From Agarophyton chilense (taxonomy: Eukaryota > Rhodophyta > Florideophyceae > Gracilariales > Gracilariaceae): a DNA stretch of 64,000 nucleotides. The notes beneath the pieces are model-generated. The model did no database searches and was not told the origin of the DNA. It was given only the letters and a program-made list of their open reading frames with translations. The position numbers were made by a program, and so were the translations under genes. The stretch lies in contig JARGXX010000006.1 of assembly GCA_030374765.1 (NCBI GenBank), positions 1 to 64,000 on the forward strand. Direction: 5' to 3'. Each line of letters starts with the position of its first letter. Position 1 is the stretch's first letter. This document shows positions 10,908 through 22,761 of this stretch, piece by piece.

Positions 10908-13900
10908 TCAAAGGTCTAGGTGTCGGACGCCACTGTCTTCACGGAACCTCTCGTGCTTCACACGGCAAAGTGGTTTGTTGAGCATATCGGCAGTCATGCA
11001 ATCGGTAGGGCAGTAGAACAACACAATCGACTTGTCACGTAGAGCTTCTCGAGTAAAGTGAAAACGAATGTCGATATGCTTGGTACGCTTGTTGACAACG
11101 CCATTTCGGGCAAGGTCAATGCACCCTTGGTTGTCAACATATACAGGCGTTGGTTCAACAAGCAACTTTACCGAATCGTCCACTTCTACTCCAATGACTA
11201 TGCCGATGCCATTCCACAAACGCCTAAGCCAGATGGCCTCTTTGGAACCACTGCACAGACTCACATACTCAGCTTCAGCACTAGACAGTGCAACCACTTC
11301 TTGCTGACGTGAACACCATGACACAGGACCTCCAGCCATCATGAACAAGTACCCACTGGTAGACTTGCGGTTTGCAACATCGCCTGCCCAGTCAGAGTCC
11401 ACGTAGCCGTGAAGTGCCAAATCGGTGTTTAAGCCGTAGGTGAGACCAAATGTACAAGTACCGTTGAGATAGCGAAGCACACGTTTGACTGCCTTCCAGT
11501 GAATCTCTCCAGGTTTCTCAACATACTTGGCAAGTTTGGACACCGCGTATGAGATATCTGGACGAGTTCCTACAGACAAATACATGAGACAGCCAATTGC
11601 CTGACGGTACGGCACCTCCCTGAGTACATCCTGAATCGCAGACAGGTCCATGCCAACTTCCATTGGAGTGTCAACTGGTTTGGACTGGTGCATGCCAAAA
11701 CGTTCCAAGACCTTTTGTGTGTACGCAGACTGAGTCAGATACAACTCTCGCTTAACTCTGTCACGGTGGATCTCGAATCCGAGTACCATGCGAGCTTGAT
11801 AGAGGTCTTTCATGTGGAACCGAGACGACAGCTCTGCCTTTACACGATCCATTGTCTTCATGCTCGGACTTGCAATAAGCAAGTCATCAACGTATAGAGC
11901 AATCAGAACAACAAATCCCAGTATCTTTCCGCTGTACACACACTCATCTGCGTCATTTAGCGTCAACTGCATCTCCTCAACAAGGAACGAGTATATATTT
12001 TTGCATGCCACTGTCTGGGTGCCTGTCGTAGCCCATAGATGGCTTTCTTCAAACGACACACCAGATCCTCGTTACCTTGCTGCACAAAACCTGTTGGCTG
12101 CTCCATGTACACTGTCTCCTCAAGGTCACCGTTCAGAAAAGCTGTTTTCACATCCATCTGGTGCAAATGAAAGTCTCGTACAGCAGTCACAGACAGAATC
12201 ATCCTGATCGAGGTAAACTTAACAACAGGTGCATATGTTTCAGAAAAGTCAACACCCTCGATCTGCAAGAATCCTCTAGCAACCATACGAGCCTTGTACC
12301 TGATAGTTGGTTCACCAGATGGTGCTGCTTCATACTTCTGCACATACACCCACTTGGACGAAATCACGTTGCTGTCTGCTGGCCTTGGCACTAAGTCCCA
12401 TGTGTCATGCTCAATTAGTGACTGGTACTCACTCTTCATTGCCTTCTTCCATGCTTCGGAATCAGGACGTGACACAGCATCATCATATGACGACGGGGTG
12501 TCATCACTGGCAGTGAGTAGAGCAGTTGCACGCCACCATGAGCTCGGCTTCCTACGTTCACGCGTGGACCTACGAACAGGTTGTGTCTCATGCACTACAG
12601 GCTCCACTGGTGTATCAGCTGCGGAATCATCAACAGAGCTGTCAGAAGCATCATCAGAGTCAGGCAAAGGCGCAGAAGGGTCATCATCGCTGGGTCCACT
12701 AGATGTGTCAGATGTAGAGGTATCATGTGGACTAGACATATTACTAAAGTCAATGTCTGCGTAGTCCTCTTCCTCATAGCTAAACTGGTTGTCTGAGCCC
12801 GAAAACTCATCAAACCGTACATCTCTTGACACAATCACCTTTTTCTTTTCAGAGTCCCACAACTTGTATCCGTGAGACCCTGGGGTGTACCCAATAAAGA
12901 TAGCTTCCACACCACGCTCCTCTAGCTTCTTCAGCTTATGATCCACAACCTTGTACCAGCATCGGCTCCCAAACACACGCAGGTTGCTCACATCAGGCTT
13001 CTGACCGTGCCACAGTTCATATGGTGTCACACTACTTGGAAGAGCTTTGCAAGTCACACGGTTGCGCACATACACTGCAACATTCAGTGCCTCAGCCCAA
13101 AAGTGCTTTGGCAATTTCTTGTGACATAACATCGATCTGACCAAGTCCATGAGTGTGCGGTTGAACCGTTCGGCAAGTCCATTCTGCTGAGGATTGTAAG
13201 GCACAGTTCGCTGATGCTCAATACCGTGACGTTCAAGTTCTTTGGTAAAACGATGTGACAGATATTCACCACCGTTGTCAGTGCGCAATGCTTTGAGCAC
13301 ACTCTCACGTGCGGTGATGGTTTTCACTTGTCTGCCAGTTTGGTTTTGAACAAACTTGAGCCACCTTAGGAACATCTGGAACACCTCATCCTTAGTTTTG
13401 AGCATGTAGAAGAAGCAGAAACGACTGTGATCATCGATGAATGTGACGAAGTAGTGCGAGCCTCCCAAGGATTTCACACTTACTGGACCTGACACATCGG
13501 AGTGAACAAGTTCCAGTACGTGTTTTGCTCGTTACCCCCCTTGCTTGGGAGTCGGAGCACGGGTTGCTTTTCCTACTACACATGAGCCACACACATCTGA
13601 ATCCTGCGCAACGTCTACATTGAGCCCTGACACAACCTTGTTTCGAGCCATATGCTTGATACCATCCACATTCACATGAGCCATTCGAGCATGCCATAGT
13701 GACAAGTCCGACACAAGTGCGCTGTTTACATCTGAACACTGGTGTGCAGCAGTGCAAAGGTAGTATAGGCCTTTGACGCGGCGCCCCAAGGCAACCACTT
13801 TTGACCCCTTGTATACACATACCTTCTCTTTTTCAAACACTACTTTGCACCCCACATCACAAATCGCCGATACAGAAAGCAAATGGTACCTTAAATTCGG

Positions 13901-14935
13901 TACATGAACAACTTGCTTCAGCTGGCACTTTCGTTTGGACCCTTCCACAATCAGATCAAGCTCCACACTACCGTGACCAACAGACTCTAGTTTGGAATCA
14001 TTACCGATGCTAACGCCAGAAGACACCTTACTATCATATGTTTGGAACATGGATTCGTCAAAAGTCATGTGGGCAGTAGCACCAGAGTCAACAATCCAGT
14101 CACTGTTCGTGGCTTTATCAGAGCCAGTAGCAATGAGACATACAAAGTCAGAGTCGTTGCCACCCGTACCTCGCTTATCGCTGAGCTCAGTATTGACAGT
14201 TGGGTGAGCAGCATCGACCTGATTCATGTTAGCCCCATCACGTTGCTTCTTGAAACAGTTCCTCTGGATATGACCCTTCTTATGACAATAATGACACTCG
14301 ATGTTCTTCCATCGCGACTGCCTGCCAACCAAAGCTGCCTCACTTCCACCAGGATCCTCCTTGGCACGATCGTTCATTCGCTGCTCTTCTTGCAGCAGAC
14401 GACTCTTCACAAACTCTAGAGTGAGTTGACGATCGCCAATCGTGGTATCAATTGCCACGATGAGGTGCTCGAATCTTTCCGGAAGTCCGCATAGGATGGC
14501 CATAGCGATGTCCTCCTCCTCAACAACAACGTCCATACACTTCAGGTCCGATGCCAGATGACGTACACGGTTGATGAACTGTAGCATTTTCTCATCATCA
14601 CGCATCCTGGCAGAGTAGAAGGACCGTCGGGCGTTGATTTTGTTGAGCAGAGTCTTGCGTTGGAACACATCGCAAATGGCTTTCCACATATCGGCAGCGT
14701 TGTCGGCGTCCCGCACATGATCTAAATGCTCATCACTGAGTGTGAGACCAATAATAGCTCTGGCCTTGGCATCTTTCTTTTTCCAAGTCGACAGCTCATC
14801 TTCGTCAGTGGGTCTAACAGAGTCGAGGTGGCCGTCGAGGTCCTTGAGTGCAAGCAGCAGCTCAATCTTCTGCTTCCATACGTGGAAGTTATCCTCAACC
14901 AGCTTTTCGATTTTCACCCCACTGAACGAATCCAT
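10908..14935 (-). pseudogene. Gag-Pol polyprotein of A2, nonsense codon plus 2-nt insertion
   Basis: ATG complement at 14933-14935; stop at 10908-10910. Codon 468, between the integrase zinc site and the integrase core, changed from GAA to TAA (13532-13534, one C to A change on the plus strand). A 2-nt insertion at about 11994-12001 (ATATATTTTTGC for ATATCTTTGC) shifts the frame in RT around codon 980, upstream of the YVDD motif. Gag, protease and the integrase zinc site could still be made. All other catalytic positions are as in A8. Private change: E254K. It shares V599 with A4, A5 and A8, and K1032 with A6 and A7. Confidence 0.9.
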
Positions 14936-16118
14936 GTTGTGCAAAGTGTCACAAGAGGCCGAGAGAGATGGCTTGGCAGCAACAGACAAGTGAACAACAA
15001 CAACAGACAACAACAACAAAGAAAAAAACAAAAAACAACAAATAATTCTTCAAGATTGAACAGACAATAGTCTGCGGGCGCACTGGCAGGGCTTCCTATA
15101 CCCGCGTCCCTAAAGGTCGGACCCCTGGCCCCCAGAGCTCTTCTGGGTAGATAACGGTTTTCTGCAGTCTACCTCCTCCCACGTCAAAAGGAGAAGGCGC
15201 GTTGCTCCTTACGAGGCTTCCAGAGGATGGTTAATGACCGAAGATATGCCTTCACCAAGTTGACCCTCTCTGGCCTCTTTCAAGAACTAGCGCGACCTCG
15301 AAACCGAAGCTACTTCAACACCAAGATACGCTTCTAACGAGCAATCAATGAAGATCGCACGCGGCCTGATCCGGAAAAGGAGGTCAGCCTTCGAAACGTC
15401 GCCTCCCCGCGTACTGCGGATCAAAAGCTCCTTATGGATGCTGTTCACAACAGTCCAAGTGCCCAACCACAAAGGTCGGGCTCACACACAAAGTTAAACA
15501 ACCAGCCAAATGCAGTGCGCCACGGCACCCCGTCCACAAATGCACCCGCAAAGTTCAACCAGATCTTTCGACCGTCACTGTTATCCGCCCTAAAAGGACC
15601 AGTGGGGAACCCGCTTGACAGTACACCTGCTTTGGTTCAAGCCGCCAGGCTAACGTCCCCGAGTACAAGGAATCACCCAAAGTACCTCGGATCAACCGCT
15701 CGTCGCACAGGCAAAGATGCAGACCAAACACACAAACACACACGAACGCTGAGCCAAGAACTCCAGGCCCAGACTTCAACAAACACGGTCCTCAACCTCT
15801 CAGATCAGAACCCGCAAACACGACGCAGGGATCCACAAAACAACGAAAGAGAGGGAGACCAAACGAAACGGATAGCGATCGACAAACACGGGCAACAACG
15901 AGCACCCAAACACAATCACGATAATAACGTCCAACCACTACCACCACAACGCCCTCAGGGAGGAACGCAAGACCGAAAGAAAATACCAACACCAACCCAC
16001 GATACGGTCACACACCCGACGAAACGGCGCGGAAACGAAGAGAATAGAACAGCGAAACGGGTGAACGGCGGTGCGGGAGAGCGGCGAGAGACGAACTATA
16101 CGGCAGAGGTCAGCGGGG
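14936..16118 (-). other. A2 5' leader
   Basis: Structured block at 15048-15293. The low-complexity tract near the gag end reads AAAAAAACAAAAAACAACAAA, slightly expanded relative to other copies. No gene supported. Confidence 0.7.
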
Positions 16119-16132
16119 CTGGGCCCATAACC
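16119..16132 (-). other. Primer-binding site of A2
   Basis: GGTTATGGGCCCAG on the minus strand, next to L3. Confidence 0.85.
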
Positions 16133-16829
16133 TGTTGGATAGGGAAATGCTGAAGGAAAGGTTGAGGGAATGAAAAGGAAGTTCGCCAGCTCTGGCTTGG
16201 ATTTACTTGGAGGCGCTCAAACTTTCACTTATATACTACTTCAAAACGTCAGCTGTCTAGACTCCAACCCAAAGTAAACCCTAGACTACAAAGCAGGGAC
16301 ACTCAATACTACCAATCATATTCAAGCATGACATTAACCCTAGTCAATGTTCATTGCAGCGCACAACAAGGCAATATACAGTGCACACAGTGCACAGCCC
16401 ATAATTACACTGACGTGTGCACAAATTCAATATGCCAGCACACACTACTTGCAATCCGCCTCCATACACATTCACGTTCCAGCACAGTACTCCAAGTCTC
16501 CTGTAATACACATGTCACGTCTCTTCTCCAAGTACATTCGTTACACCTTGTGAGGTGTGTTCATAGTACACCAGCTGGACAGGTTGAACAGCGTGCACAG
16601 TAGTACAAGTAGACCACGTACACACGTGTACCACAGACAAACCCAATAGTGCCATACCACTTGTACACACCGCATTGCATGTGCACATTTGCAGTAGCCA
16701 ATCACAGCCCGAGTTCACGTTGAGATCCGACTGACACGCATATGCGCTTTTCCAGAGGCACCCTCCAAAACAGCCCATGCTCCCCTGCACTTTTGGTTTT
16801 CAGTGACAGCACAGAGTCAACACCCAACA
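16133..16829 (-). repeat. LTR-A copy L3 (697 bp), shared by A2 and A3
   Basis: One LTR serves as 5' LTR of A2 and 3' LTR of A3, with a PBS on one side and a polypurine tract (from 16830) on the other. It has a private G to A change near its start (ACAGAGTC for ACAGGGTC at about 16811-16819). Confidence 0.93.
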
Positions 16830-16849
16830 CTCCCCCTCTGTCACTGACT

Positions 16850-19800
16850 TCAAAGGTCTAGGTGTCGGACGTCACTGTCTTCAGGGAACCTCTCGTGCTT
16901 CACACGGCAAAGTGTTTTGTTGAGCATATCGGCAGTCATGCAATCGGTAGGGCAGTAGAACAACACAATCGACTTGTCACGTAGAGCTTCTCGAGTAAAG
17001 TGAAAACGAATGTCGATATGCTTGGTACGCTTGTTGACAACGCCATTTCGGGCAAGGTCAATGCACCCTTGGTTGTCAACATATACAGGCGTTGGTTCAA
17101 CAAGCAACTTTACCGAATCGTCCACTTCTACTCCAATGACTATGCCGATGCCATTCCACAAACGCCTAAGCCAGATGGCCTCTTTGGAACCACTGCACAG
17201 ACTCACATACTCAGCTTCAGCACTAGACAGTGCAACCACTTCTTGCTGACGTGAACACCATGACACAGGACCTCCAGCCATCATGAACAAGTACCCACTG
17301 GTAGACTTGCGGTTTGCAACATCGCCTGCCCAGTCAGAGTCCACGTAGCCGTGAAGTGCCAAATCGGTGTTTAAGCCGTAGGTGAGACCAAATGTACAAG
17401 TACCGTTGAGATAGCGAAGCACACGTTTGACTGCCTTCCAGTGAATCTCTCCAGGTTTCTCAACATACTTGGCAAGTTTGGACACCGCGTATGAGATATC
17501 TGGACGAGTTCCTACAGACAAATACATGAGACAGCCAATTGCCTGACGGTACGGCACCTCCCTGAGTACATCCTGAATCGCAGACAGGTCCATGCCAACT
17601 TCCATTGGAGTGTCAACTGGTTTGGACTGGTGCATGCCAAAACGTTCCAAGACCTTTTGTGTGTACGCAGACTGAGTCAGATACAACTCTCGCATAACTC
17701 TGTCACGGTGGATCTCGAATCCGAGTACCATGCGAGCTTGATAGAGGTCTTTCATGTGGAACCGAGACGACAGCTCTGCCTCTACACGATCCATTGTCTT
17801 CATGCTCGGACTTGCAATAAGCAAGTCATCAACGTATAGAGCAATTAGAACAACAAATCCCAGTATCTTTCCGCTGTACACACACTCATCTGCGTCATTT
17901 GGCGTCAACTGCATCTCCTCAACAAGGAACGAGTATATCTTTGCATGCCACTGTCTGGGTGCCTGTCGTAGCCCATAGATGGCTTTCTTCAAACGACACA
18001 CCAGATCCTCGTTACCTTGCTGCACAAAACCTGTTGGCTGCTCCATGTACACTGTCTCCTCAAGGTCACCGTTCAGAAAAGCTGTTTTCACATCCATCTG
18101 ATGCAAATGAAAGTCTCGTACAGCAGTCACTGACAGAATCATCCTGATCGAGGTAAACTTAACAACAGGTGCATATGTTTCAGAAAAGTCAACACCCTCG
18201 ATCTGCAGGAATCCTCTAGCAACCATACGAGCCTTGTACCTGATAGTTGGTTCACCAGATGGTGCTGCTTCATACTTTTGCACATACACCCACTTGGACG
18301 AAATCACGTTGCTGTCTGCTGGCCTTGGCACTAAGTCCCATGTGTCATGCTCAATTAGTGACTGGTACTCACTCTTCATTGCCTTCTTCCATGCTTCGGA
18401 ATCAGGACGTGACACAGCATCATCATATGACGACGGGGTGTCATCACTGGCAGTGAGTAGAGCAGTTGCACGCCACCATGAGCTCGGCTTCCTACGTTCA
18501 CGCGTGGACCTACGAACAGGTTGTGTCTCATGCACTACAGGCTCAACTGGTGTATCAGCTGCGGAATCATCAACAGAGCTGTCAGAAGCATCATCAGAGT
18601 CAGGCAAAGGCGCAGAAGGGTCATCATCGCTGGGTCCACTAGATGTGTCAGATGTAGAGGTATCATGTGGACTAGACATATTACTAAAGTCAATGTCTGC
18701 GTAGTCCTCTTCCTCATAGCTAAACTGGTTGTCTGAGCCCGAAAACTCATCAAACCGTACATCTCTTGACACAATCACCTTTTTCTTTTCAGAGTCCCAC
18801 AACTTGTATCCGTGAGACCCTGGGGTGTACCCAATAAAGATAGCTTCCACACCACGCTCCTCTAGCTTCTTCAGCTTATGATCCACAACCTTGTACCAGC
18901 ATCGGCTCCCAAACACACGCAGGTTGCTCACATCAGGCTTCTGACCGTGCCACAGTTCATATGGTGTCACACTACTTGGAAGAGCTTTGCAAGTCACACG
19001 GTTGCGCACATACACTGCAACATTCAGTGCCTCAGCCCAAAAGTGCTTTGGCAATTTCTTGTGACATAACATCGATCTGGCCAAGTCCATGAGTGTGCGG
19101 TTGAACCGTTCGGCAAGTCCATTCTGCTGAGGATTGTAAGGCACAGTTCGCTGATGCTCAATACCGTGACGTTCAAGTTCTTTGGTAAAACGATGTGACA
19201 GATATTCACCACCGTTGTCAGTGCGCAATGCTTTGAGCACACTCTCACGTGCGGTGATGGTTTTCACTTGTCTGCCAGTTTGGTTTTGAACAAACTTGAG
19301 CCACCTTAGGAACATCTGGAACACCTCATCCTTAGTTTTGAGCATGTAGAAGAAGCAGAAACGACTGTGATCATCGATGAATGTGACGAAGTAGTGCGAG
19401 CCTCCCAAGGATTTCACACTTACTGGACCTGACACATCGGAGTGAACAAGTTCCAGTACGTGTTTTGCTCGTTCCCCCCCTTGCTTGGGAGTCGGAGCAC
19501 GGGTTGCTTTTCCTACTACACATGAGCCACACACATCTGAATCCTGCGCAACGTCTACATTGAGCCCTGACACAACCTTGTTTCGAGCCATATGCTTGAT
19601 ACCATCCACATTCACATGAGCCATTCGAGCATGCCATAGTGACAAGTCCGACACAAGTGCGCTGTTTACATCTGTACACTGGTGTGCAGCAGTGCAAAGG
19701 TAGTATAGGCCTTTGACGCGGCGCCCCAAGGCAACCACTTTTGACCCCTTGTATACACATACCTTCTCTTTTTCAAACACTACTTTGCACCCCACATCAC

Positions 19801-20875
19801 AAATCGCCGATACAGAAAGCAAATGGTACCTTAAATTCGGTACATGAACAACTTGCTTCAGCTGGCACTTTCGTTTGGACCCTTCCACAATCAGATCAAG
19901 CTCCACACTACCGTGACCAACAGACTCTAGTTTGGAATCATTACCGATGCTAACGCCAGAAGACACCTTACTATCATATGTTTGGAACATGGATTCGTCA
20001 AAAGTCATGTGGGCAGTAGCACCAGAGTCAACAATCCAGTCACTGTTCGTGGCTTTATCAGAGCCAGTAGCAATGAGACATACAAAGTCAGAGTCGTTGC
20101 CACCCGTACTTCGCTCATCGCTGAGCTCAGTATTGACAGTTGGGTGAGCAGCATCGACCTGATTCATGTTAGCCCCATCACGTTGCTTCTTGAAACAGTT
20201 CCTCTGGATATGACCCTTCTTATGACAATAATGACACTCGATGTTCTTCCATCGCGACTGCCTGCCAACCAAAGCTGCCTCACTTCCACCAGGATCCTCC
20301 TTGGCACGATCGTTCATTCGCTGCTCTTCTTGCAGCAGACGACTCTTCACAAACTCTAGAGTGAGTTGACGATCGCCAATCGTGGTATCAATTGCCACGA
20401 TGAGGTGCTCGAATCTTTCCGGAAGTCCGCATAGGATGGCCATAGCGATGTCCTCCTCCTCAACAACAACGTCCATACACTTCAGGTCCGATGCCAGATG
20501 ACGTACACGGTTGATGAACTGTAGCATTTTCTCATCATCACGCATCCTGGCAGAGTAGAAGGACCGTCGGGCGTTGATTTTGTTGAGCAGAGTCTTGCGT
20601 TGGAACACATCGCAAATGGCTTTCCACATATCGGCAGCGTTGTCGGCGTCCCGCACATGATCTAAATGCTCATCACTGAGTGTGAGACCAATAATAGCTC
20701 TGGCCTTGGCATCTTTCTTTTTCCAAGTCGACAGCTCATCTTCGTCAGTGGGTCTAACAGAGTCGAGGTGGCCGTCGAGATCCTTGAGTGCAAGCAGCAG
20801 CTCAATCTTCTGCTTCCATACGTGGAAGTTATCCTCAACCAGCTTTTCGATTTTCACCCCACTGAACGAATCCAT
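16850..20875 (-). CDS. Gag-Pol polyprotein of A3, intact
   Basis: 1341 aa with every motif listed for A8 present: CCHC knuckle, DSG protease, HHCC and D,D35E integrase, YVDD RT and RNase H acidic residues. The C-terminus is the most divergent of the set, with NKT for NKP near 1320, P at 1331 and D for G at 1335. It carries A599 and S256 like A1. The frame can be read open for about 28 further codons upstream, but that stretch has no ATG, so the ATG with complement at 20873-20875 is taken as the start. Likely able to supply RT and RNase H in trans to B elements. Confidence 0.92.
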   Translation of the reverse strand: MDSFSGVKIEKLVEDNFHVWKQKIELLLALKDLDGHLDSVRPTDEDELSTWKKKDAKARAIIGLTLSDEHLDHVRDADNAADMWKAICDVFQRKTLLNKINARRSFYSARMRDDEKMLQFINRVRHLASDLKCMDVVVEEEDIAMAILCGLPERFEHLIVAIDTTIGDRQLTLEFVKSRLLQEEQRMNDRAKEDPGGSEAALVGRQSRWKNIECHYCHKKGHIQRNCFKKQRDGANMNQVDAAHPTVNTELSDERSTGGNDSDFVCLIATGSDKATNSDWIVDSGATAHMTFDESMFQTYDSKVSSGVSIGNDSKLESVGHGSVELDLIVEGSKRKCQLKQVVHVPNLRYHLLSVSAICDVGCKVVFEKEKVCVYKGSKVVALGRRVKGLYYLCTAAHQCTDVNSALVSDLSLWHARMAHVNVDGIKHMARNKVVSGLNVDVAQDSDVCGSCVVGKATRAPTPKQGGERAKHVLELVHSDVSGPVSVKSLGGSHYFVTFIDDHSRFCFFYMLKTKDEVFQMFLRWLKFVQNQTGRQVKTITARESVLKALRTDNGGEYLSHRFTKELERHGIEHQRTVPYNPQQNGLAERFNRTLMDLARSMLCHKKLPKHFWAEALNVAVYVRNRVTCKALPSSVTPYELWHGQKPDVSNLRVFGSRCWYKVVDHKLKKLEERGVEAIFIGYTPGSHGYKLWDSEKKKVIVSRDVRFDEFSGSDNQFSYEEEDYADIDFSNMSSPHDTSTSDTSSGPSDDDPSAPLPDSDDASDSSVDDSAADTPVEPVVHETQPVRRSTRERRKPSSWWRATALLTASDDTPSSYDDAVSRPDSEAWKKAMKSEYQSLIEHDTWDLVPRPADSNVISSKWVYVQKYEAAPSGEPTIRYKARMVARGFLQIEGVDFSETYAPVVKFTSIRMILSVTAVRDFHLHQMDVKTAFLNGDLEETVYMEQPTGFVQQGNEDLVCRLKKAIYGLRQAPRQWHAKIYSFLVEEMQLTPNDADECVYSGKILGFVVLIALYVDDLLIASPSMKTMDRVEAELSSRFHMKDLYQARMVLGFEIHRDRVMRELYLTQSAYTQKVLERFGMHQSKPVDTPMEVGMDLSAIQDVLREVPYRQAIGCLMYLSVGTRPDISYAVSKLAKYVEKPGEIHWKAVKRVLRYLNGTCTFGLTYGLNTDLALHGYVDSDWAGDVANRKSTSGYLFMMAGGPVSWCSRQQEVVALSSAEAEYVSLCSGSKEAIWLRRLWNGIGIVIGVEVDDSVKLLVEPTPVYVDNQGCIDLARNGVVNKRTKHIDIRFHFTREALRDKSIVLFYCPTDCMTADMLNKTLCRVKHERFPEDSDVRHLDL

Positions 20876-22050
20876 GTTGTGCAAAGTGTCACAAGAGGCC
20901 GAGAGAGATGGCTTGACAGCAACAGACAAGTGAACAACAACAACAGACAACAACAACAAAGAAAAAACAACAAATAATTCTTCAAGATTGAACAGACAAT
21001 AGTCTGCGGGCGCACTGGCAGGGCTTCCTATACCCGCGTCCCTAAAGGTCGGACCCCTGGCCCCCAGAGCTCTTCTGGGTAGATAACGGTTTTCTGCAGT
21101 CTACCTCCTCCCACGTCAAAAGGAGAAGGCGCGTTGCTCCTTACGAGGCTTCCAGAGGATGGTTGATGACCGAAGATATGCCTTCACCAAGTTGACCCTC
21201 TCTGGCCTCTTTCAAGAACTAGCGCGACCTCGAAACCGAAGCTACTTCAACACCAAGATACGCTTCTAACGAGCAATCAATGAAGATCGCACGCGGCCTG
21301 ATCCTGAAAAGGAGGTCAGCCTTCGAAACGTCGCCTCCCCGCGTACTGCGGATCAAAAGCTCCTTATGGATGCTGTTCACAACAGTCCGAGTGCCCAACC
21401 ACAAAGGTCGGGCTCACACACAAAGTCAAACAACCAGCCAAATGCAGTGCGCCACGGCACCCCGTCCACAAATGCACCCGCAAAGTTCAACCAGATCTTT
21501 CGACCGTCACTGTTATCCGCCCTAAAAGGACCAGTGGGGAACCCGCTTGACAGTACACCTGCTTTGGTTCAAGCCGCCAGGCTAACGTCCCCGAGTACAA
21601 GGAATCACCCAAAGTACCTCGGATCAACCGCTCGTCGCACAGGCAAAGATGCAGACCAAACACACAAACACACACGAACGCTGAGCCAAGAACTCCAGGC
21701 CCAGACTTCAACAAACACGGTCCTCAACCTCTCAGATCAGAACCCGCAAACACGACGCAGGGATCCACAAAACAACGAAAGAGAGGGAGACCAAACGAAA
21801 CGGATAGCGATCGACAAACACGGGCAACAACGAGCACCCAAACACAATCACGATAATAACGTCCAACCACTACCACCACAACGCCCTCAGGGAGGAACGC
21901 AAGACCGAAAGAAAATACCAACACCAACCCACGATACGGTCACACACCCGACGAAACGGCGCGGAAACGAAGAGAATAGAACAGCGAAACGGGTGAACGG
22001 CGGTGCGGGAGAGCGGCGAGAGACGAACTATACGGCAGAGGTCAGCGGGG
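20876..22050 (-). other. A3 5' leader
   Basis: Structured block at 20980-21225; otherwise as in the other A copies. One L to S-type difference in the antisense open frame shows that this frame is not under obvious constraint. Confidence 0.7.
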
Positions 22051-22064
22051 CTGGGCCCATAACC
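22051..22064 (-). other. Primer-binding site of A3
   Basis: GGTTATGGGCCCAG on the minus strand, next to L4. Confidence 0.85.
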
Positions 22065-22761
22065 TGTTGGATAGGGAAATGCTGAAGGAAAGGTTGAGGG
22101 AATGAAAAGGAAGTTCGCCAGCTCTGGCTTGGATTTACTTGGAGGCGCTCAAACTTTCACTTATATACTACTTCAAAACGTCAGCTGTCTAGACTCCAAC
22201 CCAAAGTAAACCCTAGACTACAAAGCAGGGACACTCAATACTACCAATCATATTCAAGCATGACATTAACCCTAGTCAATGTTCATTGCAGCGCACAACA
22301 AGGCAATATACAGTGCACACAGTGCACAGCCCATAATTACACTGACGTGTGCACAAATTCAATATGCCAGCACACACTACTTGCAATCCGCCTCCATACA
22401 CATTCACGTTCCAGCACAGTACTCCAAGTCTCCTGTAATACACATGTCACGTCTCTTCTCCAAGTACATTCGTTACACCTTGTGAGATGTGTTCATAGTA
22501 CACCAGCTGGACAGGTTGAACAGCGTGCACAGTAGTACAAGTAGACCACGTACACACGTGTACCACAGACAAACCCAATAGTGCCATACCACTTGTACAC
22601 ACCGCATTGCATGTGCACATTTGCAGTAGCCAATCACAGCCCGAGTTCACGTTGAGATCCGACTGACACGCATATGCGCTTTTCCAGAGGCACCCTCCAA
22701 AACAGCCCATGCTCCCCTGCACTTTTGGTTTTCAGTGACAGCACAGGGTCAACACCCAACA
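22065..22761 (-). repeat. LTR-A copy L4 (697 bp), A3/B2 junction
   Basis: 5' LTR of A3. Its TGTTGG start is joined directly to the B2 reading frame, without a polypurine tract. Confidence 0.92.

Larger units (their letters stand above)
10191..16829 (-). mobile_element. Copia retrotransposon A2
   Basis: Full length with both LTRs (10191-10887 and 16133-16829), polypurine tract at 10888-10902, PBS and leader. The gag-pol gene carries two lesions. Its 5' LTR is also the 3' LTR of A3. Confidence 0.92.
16133..22761 (-). mobile_element. Copia retrotransposon A3
   Basis: Complete element with an intact reading frame. Its unit length is 5932 bp rather than 5939 because the leader lacks one 7-nt CAACAAA unit, a feature shared with A1. 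The 5' LTR (22065-22761) adjoins the truncated B2 frame. Confidence 0.93.
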
